A stretch of 9,675 nt of DNA from Pelagadaptatus sp034112445. GTDB lineage: Bacteria; Pseudomonadota; Gammaproteobacteria; Pseudomonadales; Cellvibrionaceae. A program made the position numbers and the translations under genes. Positions 6,390 through 9,675 of this stretch are shown here, piece after piece. Under the pieces are notes generated by a model that made no database searches, had not been told where the DNA came from, and saw only the letters and a list, made by a program, of their open reading frames with translations. Location of the stretch: positions 1-9,675 of the forward strand of contig JAWUVI010000012.1 of the NCBI GenBank assembly GCA_034112445.1, read 5' to 3'. The number at the start of each line of letters is the position of its first letter. Position 1 is the stretch's first letter.

Positions 6390-6418
6390 AGTAAAGTGGA
6401 GCGCCAGCTCTCAATCAA
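6390..6418 (-). promoter_or_regulatory. Candidate sigma-70 promoter of the 67-residue gene
   Basis: On the minus strand TTGATT (6418-6413) and TTTACT (6395-6390) are separated by 17 bp. Each matches four of six consensus bases. The predicted start would lie near 6383, about 45 nt before the ATG at 6337. A small inverted repeat (GAGC-gcca-GCTC, 6399-6410) lies in the spacer. Confidence 0.35.
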
Positions 6419-6441
6419 CTATTCGTGAACAAAAGTAACCG

Positions 6442-7275
6442 TTATAGCAGCAGTGATGGCCAAGCGTAATCTTTATCACCTATCACGTAAAAGAACGGAT
6501 TCAACAGACTGTCTTTTTGGTTGTAACGCAGCACTTGCATCTGGTCATCTAAGACTATTCCTCCCGCGGCTTCTACTACAGCTTGAGCCGCAGCCGTATC
6601 CCACTCGCAGGTTAGGGCAAGGCGTGGGTAAAGATCAGCAACACCTTCTGCGACTAGACACAGTTTCAAGGAGCTGCCCATGTTGGTGGTCGTGGTTTCA
6701 CCTAGGTGCTGGTCAATTTTATCTAATAGTGACGTTACCGCTTCAGCTCCGTGGCTGCGACTGGCCACGACAGATATCGGTAACGATTTTTGTTTGCAAT
6801 CGGCAATGGTGCGAACACTAATGGAACGCTTTTGCTGGTCTTCGATTTTATACGCGCCTAGTACGTGTGAACCAGCATAAGTCACGCCCAGAACGGGCAC
6901 ATAGACAACACCTAAAATCGGCACACCATTGTCAATTAGGGCAACATTAACCGTGAACTCACCGTTGCGCTTAATGAATTCTTTGGTGCCATCGAGTGGA
7001 TCAATAATCCAATAGCGTTGCCATGTTTGGCGAACGTCAAAATCGGGTATTTCACCTTCTTCAGATAGTACTGGCACACCTTCAAGCATTTGAGCTAGCG
7101 CAGGTTCGAGGATGTTGTGAGCAGCAAGATCAGCTTGGGTTACGGGTGAATCATCAGATTTGGTGTCAATCTGTATATCACCGGCTTGATTGTAGACTTC
7201 CATAATGGCCTCTCCGGCGAGATGGCACAGGTCAACAACGGCGGTTAGTAATGCTTCATGTGTCTTGCTGTCCAT
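6442..7275 (-). CDS. cysQ: 3'(2'),5'-bisphosphate nucleotidase CysQ
   Basis: Hydrolyses 3'-phosphoadenosine 5'-phosphate (PAP), the by-product of sulfate assimilation, to AMP and phosphate, preventing PAP build-up. It belongs to the inositol monophosphatase superfamily. 277 residues; E. coli CysQ has 246, the excess being a few N-terminal and C-terminal residues and loop insertions. Metal-binding motifs are intact: VLSEEG (69-74, E72), the IMPase motif IIDPLDGTKEFIKRNGEF (90-107, D92 and D95), and EWDTAAAQAVVEAAGG (224-239, D226). MGSSLKLCLVAEGVADLYPR (199-218) matches the CysQ-specific substrate region. ATG at 7275 has no strong ribosome site. It is divergent from the lysoplasmalogenase-yrfG-hslR cluster; the cysQ and yrfG neighbourhood is conserved in pseudomonads. 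The downstream 80 bp (6362-6441) holds no clear terminator. Confidence 0.96.
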   Translation of the reverse strand: MDSKTHEALLTAVVDLCHLAGEAIMEVYNQAGDIQIDTKSDDSPVTQADLAAHNILEPALAQMLEGVPVLSEEGEIPDFDVRQTWQRYWIIDPLDGTKEFIKRNGEFTVNVALIDNGVPILGVVYVPVLGVTYAGSHVLGAYKIEDQQKRSISVRTIADCKQKSLPISVVASRSHGAEAVTSLLDKIDQHLGETTTTNMGSSLKLCLVAEGVADLYPRLALTCEWDTAAAQAVVEAAGGIVLDDQMQVLRYNQKDSLLNPFFYVIGDKDYAWPSLLL

Positions 7276-7327
7276 AAATATGCTCTGATGTCGGATGGAA
7301 GGGTAAACTGCTGAATATTGATGGTAA

Positions 7328-7356
7328 TTGTACGGTAAAAACTGGACTAAGATAAT
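7328..7356 (+). promoter_or_regulatory. Candidate promoter of the lysoplasmalogenase-yrfG-hslR cluster
   Basis: TTGTAC (7328-7333) and GATAAT (7351-7356) are separated by 17 bp. The -10 matches five of six bases, the -35 only the first three. The predicted start near 7363 gives a leader of about 77 nt that contains the tandem repeat at 7402-7433. Confidence 0.4.
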
Positions 7357-7401
7357 GTCATATTGGGTTTAAGATATGTTTCAATAACGATCAAGAACAA
7401 T

Positions 7402-7433
7402 AATTAAGATCAACTGAAATTAAGACCAGCTGA
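7402..7433. repeat. 16-bp tandem repeat in the leader of the lysoplasmalogenase gene
   Basis: AATTAAGATCAACTGA (7402-7417) is followed directly by AATTAAGACCAGCTGA (7418-7433), matching at 14 of 16 positions. A more degenerate copy of its first 12 bases (10 of 12) lies at 7383-7394. The second copy runs into the GAGAG sequence just before the ATG at 7441, so binding or folding here could affect translation. Chance slippage is equally possible. Confidence 0.6.
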
Positions 7434-7440
7434 GAGCATT

Positions 7441-8154
7441 ATGCCGCAAAATGATATGACCGACGATATGACACCTCCAAAATTGAACACCTTATGGTTA
7501 GGTGTGTGGTTTGCGTTCGCGCTTACCTATATTCTAACCATGTCCATGCAGCCCTATGCGCTGCACTATGTTATTAAAGCTGTACCTATATGGATGTTGG
7601 CAGTCTTGTGTTGGCAGCAGCTGGATGGATCAGCGCAAAAAATAATGACGGTCGCCATGATTTTTTCTTCTGGTGGGGATGTATTGCTGTCTTTGCCTTT
7701 GAGTTATTCCTTTCCGGCGGGCTTAAGTTCATTCTTGGTTGCTCAATTGCTGTATATCTTTTTGCTCTCCCGCCGCCGCGGTGGGTTTCAACAAGGTGAA
7801 TTAGGTCGCAGCCGACTGTGGCTGTTGGCCCTGATTGGTCTTTATTACGTAATGATGCTGGTTGTTCTCATCCCTAAAACAGGTGAATTAGCGGTGCCGG
7901 TTACCGTGTATATGACGGCCATTTGCAGCATGGGCTTGTTTGCCGCGCTTTATAAAGGTTCACAGTGGGTTCTATTAGGGGCTTTGTGTTTCATGGTTTC
8001 AGATTCGGTTATTGCCATTAATAAGTTCTTGGTACCTTTTGACTTGTCGGGTGTGGTGATAATGAACACTTACTATTTGGCCCAATTGATGATTGCCGTG
8101 GGCATTATTCATACTCAATTCAATGTCAAACAGAGTGACCAAGCGGATGTTTAA
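7441..8154 (+). CDS. YhhN/TMEM86-family lysoplasmalogenase, integral membrane protein
   Basis: 237 residues with about eight hydrophobic segments (near 17-34, 40-58, 66-85, 92-110, 125-145, 150-168, 174-193, 204-222). Family hallmarks are FSSGGDVLLSL (75-85) with the conserved aspartate D80, FPAGLSSFLVAQLLYI (91-106), PVTVYMTAI (153-161), GALCFMVSDSVIAINKF (180-196) with D188, and NTYYLAQLMIAVG (209-221). Characterised family members hydrolyse the vinyl ether bond of lysoplasmalogens at the membrane. In the third motif a Gln (Q102) stands where I recall a His in many relatives. Whether this organism makes or meets plasmalogens is unknown, so the true substrate may be another lysolipid. ATG 7441 has GAGAG 5-9 nt upstream; in-frame ATGs at codons 6 and 10 are alternatives. 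The stop overlaps the yrfG start by 8 bp. It occupies the slot that nudE fills in pseudomonads. Confidence 0.85.
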   Translation: MPQNDMTDDMTPPKLNTLWLGVWFAFALTYILTMSMQPYALHYVIKAVPIWMLAVLCWQQLDGSAQKIMTVAMIFSSGGDVLLSLPLSYSFPAGLSSFLVAQLLYIFLLSRRRGGFQQGELGRSRLWLLALIGLYYVMMLVVLIPKTGELAVPVTVYMTAICSMGLFAALYKGSQWVLLGALCFMVSDSVIAINKFLVPFDLSGVVIMNTYYLAQLMIAVGIIHTQFNVKQSDQADV

Positions 8155-8821
8155 TTGGGATGAGGTGGACACTGTATTGTTGGATATGGATGGCACCCTG
8201 CTCGATTTACACTTTGATAATTACTTTTGGTTAACGCACCTCCCGAAGCGCTATGCTGAAACTCACGGAGTTGACGAAGCGCAAGCCCTACAAATGTTAC
8301 AAGCTCATATCAAAGCCCATGAAGGTACGTTGAATTGGTATTGTTTGGAATTTTGGTCTGAGTCGTTGCAGTTAGACATCCTCAAACTCAAAGAAGAAGT
8401 ACAAGAAAAAATTAAAATAAGACCCTTTGTGGTGGAGTTTTTACAAACACTGCAACAGCTTAATAAGAAGCTCATATTAATCACCAATGCACACCCACAA
8501 AGCCTCGATCTAAAATTAGAGGTGACCAATATTGATCAATGGCTGCATATGGTTATTTCATCCCATGAATTTAACCAGCCCAAAGAAGCGCAAGAATTTT
8601 GGCAGCAACTCTGGGAACAAGAGCAATTTGATGTGGATAGAACGGTATTCATAGACGACACCGTTCGTATTCTCGATAGTGCCAGAGATTTTGGAATTCG
8701 CCATTTACTGTGTGTGCATCAGCCCGATAGTCAGCGTGAGCATCGAGGCATTGATGAGTACCCAGCTTTTAATCACTTTGATGAAATCATGCCCGTTATT
8801 GCTGATGATAGCCCTGAGTGA
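8147..8821 (+). CDS. yrfG: HAD-superfamily purine mononucleotide phosphatase (GMP/IMP nucleotidase)
   Basis: 224 residues from ATG 8147, close to E. coli YrfG, which dephosphorylates GMP and IMP in the cytosol. HAD motifs in order: I, LLDMDGTLLDL (11-21) with nucleophile D13 and D15; II, LITNAH (111-116) with T113; III, the QPK lysine K146; IV, VFIDDT (167-172) with D170 and D171. FDNYFW (23-28) and TLNWYCLEFWSE (61-72) are YrfG-specific. ATG 8147 is favoured over in-frame ATG 8123 because MFNWDEVDTVLLDMDGT aligns with the E. coli N-terminus. It overlaps the end of the lysoplasmalogenase gene by 8 bp and has no strong ribosome site of its own, so translational coupling is likely. Its TGA overlaps the hslR ATG by one base. 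The yrfG-hslR pair is conserved from E. coli. Confidence 0.93.
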   Translation: MFNWDEVDTVLLDMDGTLLDLHFDNYFWLTHLPKRYAETHGVDEAQALQMLQAHIKAHEGTLNWYCLEFWSESLQLDILKLKEEVQEKIKIRPFVVEFLQTLQQLNKKLILITNAHPQSLDLKLEVTNIDQWLHMVISSHEFNQPKEAQEFWQQLWEQEQFDVDRTVFIDDTVRILDSARDFGIRHLLCVHQPDSQREHRGIDEYPAFNHFDEIMPVIADDSPE

Positions 8822-9213
8822 TGGATAAAGTCCGCGTTGATAAATGGCTGTGGGCCGCCCGTTTTTTTAAAACTCGCAGCTTGGCTAAGAAAGCGATTGA
8901 AGGCGGCAAAGTACACTGTGATGGCCAGCGAATTAAAGCCAGTAAAGATATAGAAGTGGGCATGAAGCTAAAGATAAGACAAGGCTTTGACGAAAAAACG
9001 GTTTTGGTTGCAGCGCTCTCTGAGCAAAGGCGAGGGGCACCTGAGGCGATGGCACTGTATCAAGAAACGCCAGAGAGCCTTGCCAAGCGAGAAAACGAAG
9101 CGGCTCAACGTAAAGCCTTGCGAGGTTTGGATGGGGTTACCAGTCACCGTCCGAACAAGAAAGAGCGCAGACAAATACATCGATTTGTCAGTAGTAGTAT
9201 AGAAAACGATTAA
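8821..9213 (+). CDS. hslR: Ribosome-associated heat shock protein Hsp15
   Basis: 130 residues; E. coli HslR has 133. An S4 RNA-binding domain spans about 4-62 (VRVDKWLWAARFFKTRSLA, GGKVHCDGQRIKASKDI), followed by LSEQRRGAPEAMALYQETPE and a basic tail (RPNKKERRQIHRF). In E. coli the protein binds free 50S subunits that still carry a nascent chain on tRNA and helps recycle them after heat stress. The ATG shares one base with the yrfG TGA (TGATG). The GTG immediately before it (8818) is a possible alternative start adding one residue. No independent ribosome site is clear, so coupling to yrfG is likely. In E. coli hslO follows; here a FecR-domain gene does. Confidence 0.95.
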   Translation: MDKVRVDKWLWAARFFKTRSLAKKAIEGGKVHCDGQRIKASKDIEVGMKLKIRQGFDEKTVLVAALSEQRRGAPEAMALYQETPESLAKRENEAAQRKALRGLDGVTSHRPNKKERRQIHRFVSSSIEND

Positions 9214-9257
9214 GTTCATGGCCTATGGCGTGTTTTCGTGACAGTTACGTACCTATA

Positions 9258-9280
9258 CTGAATTCTTCAGAAGCTTTTTT
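9258..9280 (+). terminator. Weak candidate terminator after hslR
   Basis: CTGAA (9258-9262) pairs with TTCAG (9266-9270) across a 3-nt loop; four bases later a run of six T follows (9275-9280). The stem is only 5 bp and is separated from the T-run, so efficiency is doubtful. A -10-like TATACT at 9254-9259 overlaps its left arm and could instead serve the downstream gene. Confidence 0.3.
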
Positions 9281-9295
9281 GGCAAGGTGATTCAA

Positions 9296-9675
9296 ATGAT
9301 AAGCAGAGTCGTTAATGGGTATCGTTGGGTATTGGTTGTACTTTTTGCATTGGTTGGTCTTAGTGTGACCAATAGCACACTGGCTGATGCAACGATGGCC
9401 GGCTCAGAAATAGGCAAAATACTCTATAGCAAAGGGCAGGTAGAAATTAGCCGCCAAGATAAGACAATAACCAGCAAACGTGGGGCGGCTATTTATCAAG
9501 GCGATAGCGTAATGACGGGGCTTGAACCACGGGGCTTACTTCAATTTGTTGATGGCACTAGAACGACTCTAGGTGCACAGACGACCTACCGGATTGATAC
9601 TTACGATTGGCAGCCCGCAGCCAAATCGACAGCCGTGTATGAGCTTGTTAAAGGTGTATTCAAAACGGTTACCGG
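9296..9675 (+). CDS. FecR-domain exported protein, truncated by the window end
   Basis: The first 126 codons are present. ATG 9296 follows a good ribosome site, AAGGTGA (9284-9290), by 5 nt. The N-terminus is a signal peptide: arginines, a hydrophobic core (about 11-25), then STLADA, with likely cleavage after A30 or A32. The mature part looks like a FecR domain (about 39-126): IGKILYSKGQVEISR, YQGDSVMTGL, LLQFVDGTRTTLGAQTTYRI, ending in LVKGVFKTVT. There is no N-terminal cytoplasmic anti-sigma segment before the export signal, so this is not a classical FecR iron-citrate regulator. Similar stand-alone exported FecR-domain proteins exist, often with other domains further on; the rest cannot be seen here. 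It lies 82 bp after hslR with its own ribosome site, so it may be a separate unit. Confidence 0.75.
   Translation, partial: MISRVVNGYRWVLVVLFALVGLSVTNSTLADATMAGSEIGKILYSKGQVEISRQDKTITSKRGAAIYQGDSVMTGLEPRGLLQFVDGTRTTLGAQTTYRIDTYDWQPAAKSTAVYELVKGVFKTVT

Noticed and set aside
6453..6821. 122-codon open frame on the plus strand inside cysQ
   Set aside because: Antisense to cysQ, whose motifs are complete; the arginine/leucine-rich translation looks non-coding.
8093..8146. Longer N-terminus for YrfG from TTG 8093 or ATG 8123
   Set aside because: The extra codons lie inside the lysoplasmalogenase gene and have no counterpart in E. coli YrfG; no ribosome site precedes either.

Overview
The window reads as an ordinary housekeeping stretch of a gammaproteobacterial chromosome. 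SerA, RpiA, the 504-residue IlvA, CysQ, YrfG and HslR all resemble E. coli or Pseudomonas orthologues along their full length, with catalytic residues in the expected places. Base composition looks moderate (roughly mid-40s % GC by eye). Together with the gene content this suggests a marine or environmental lineage near the pseudomonads, Cellvibrionales or Oceanospirillales; the genus cannot be fixed from this sequence. I see no RNA gene, insertion sequence, CRISPR array, phage gene or clear pseudogene.

Layout, left to right. Positions 1-71 (minus) hold the first codons of a pyridine-nucleotide-disulfide oxidoreductase-type protein, possibly the N-terminal module of a SelD fusion. Next is serA (minus), whose stop codon lies in a 19-bp tandem duplication. 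serA is divergent from an FAHD1/YcgM-type fumarylacetoacetate hydrolase family gene (plus). That gene converges, with a 4-bp gap, on an AraC-type regulator (minus), which lies 52 bp downstream of rpiA (minus). rpiA is divergent from ilvA (plus). ilvA converges on two unrecognised minus-strand genes, a membrane-anchored two-cysteine protein and a 67-residue basic protein, followed by cysQ (minus). cysQ is divergent from a plus-strand cluster of a YhhN-type lysoplasmalogenase, yrfG and hslR, joined by start/stop overlaps. A FecR-domain exported protein, cut by the window end, follows in the same direction.

Functions: serA begins serine synthesis from 3-phosphoglycerate, rpiA interconverts pentose phosphates, ilvA begins isoleucine synthesis from threonine, and cysQ recycles the PAP made in sulfate assimilation. 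yrfG dephosphorylates purine mononucleotides and hslR rescues stalled 50S subunits. These are core metabolism and stress genes without a shared pathway. The cysQ / yrfG / hslR order is conserved, but the slot usually held by nudE contains the lysoplasmalogenase, and FecR stands where hslO follows hslR in E. coli.

I found no convincing undescribed system. The points worth a second look are small: two perfect palindromes at divergent promoters, two short tandem repeats, the gene-slot substitutions and the two orphan small proteins.
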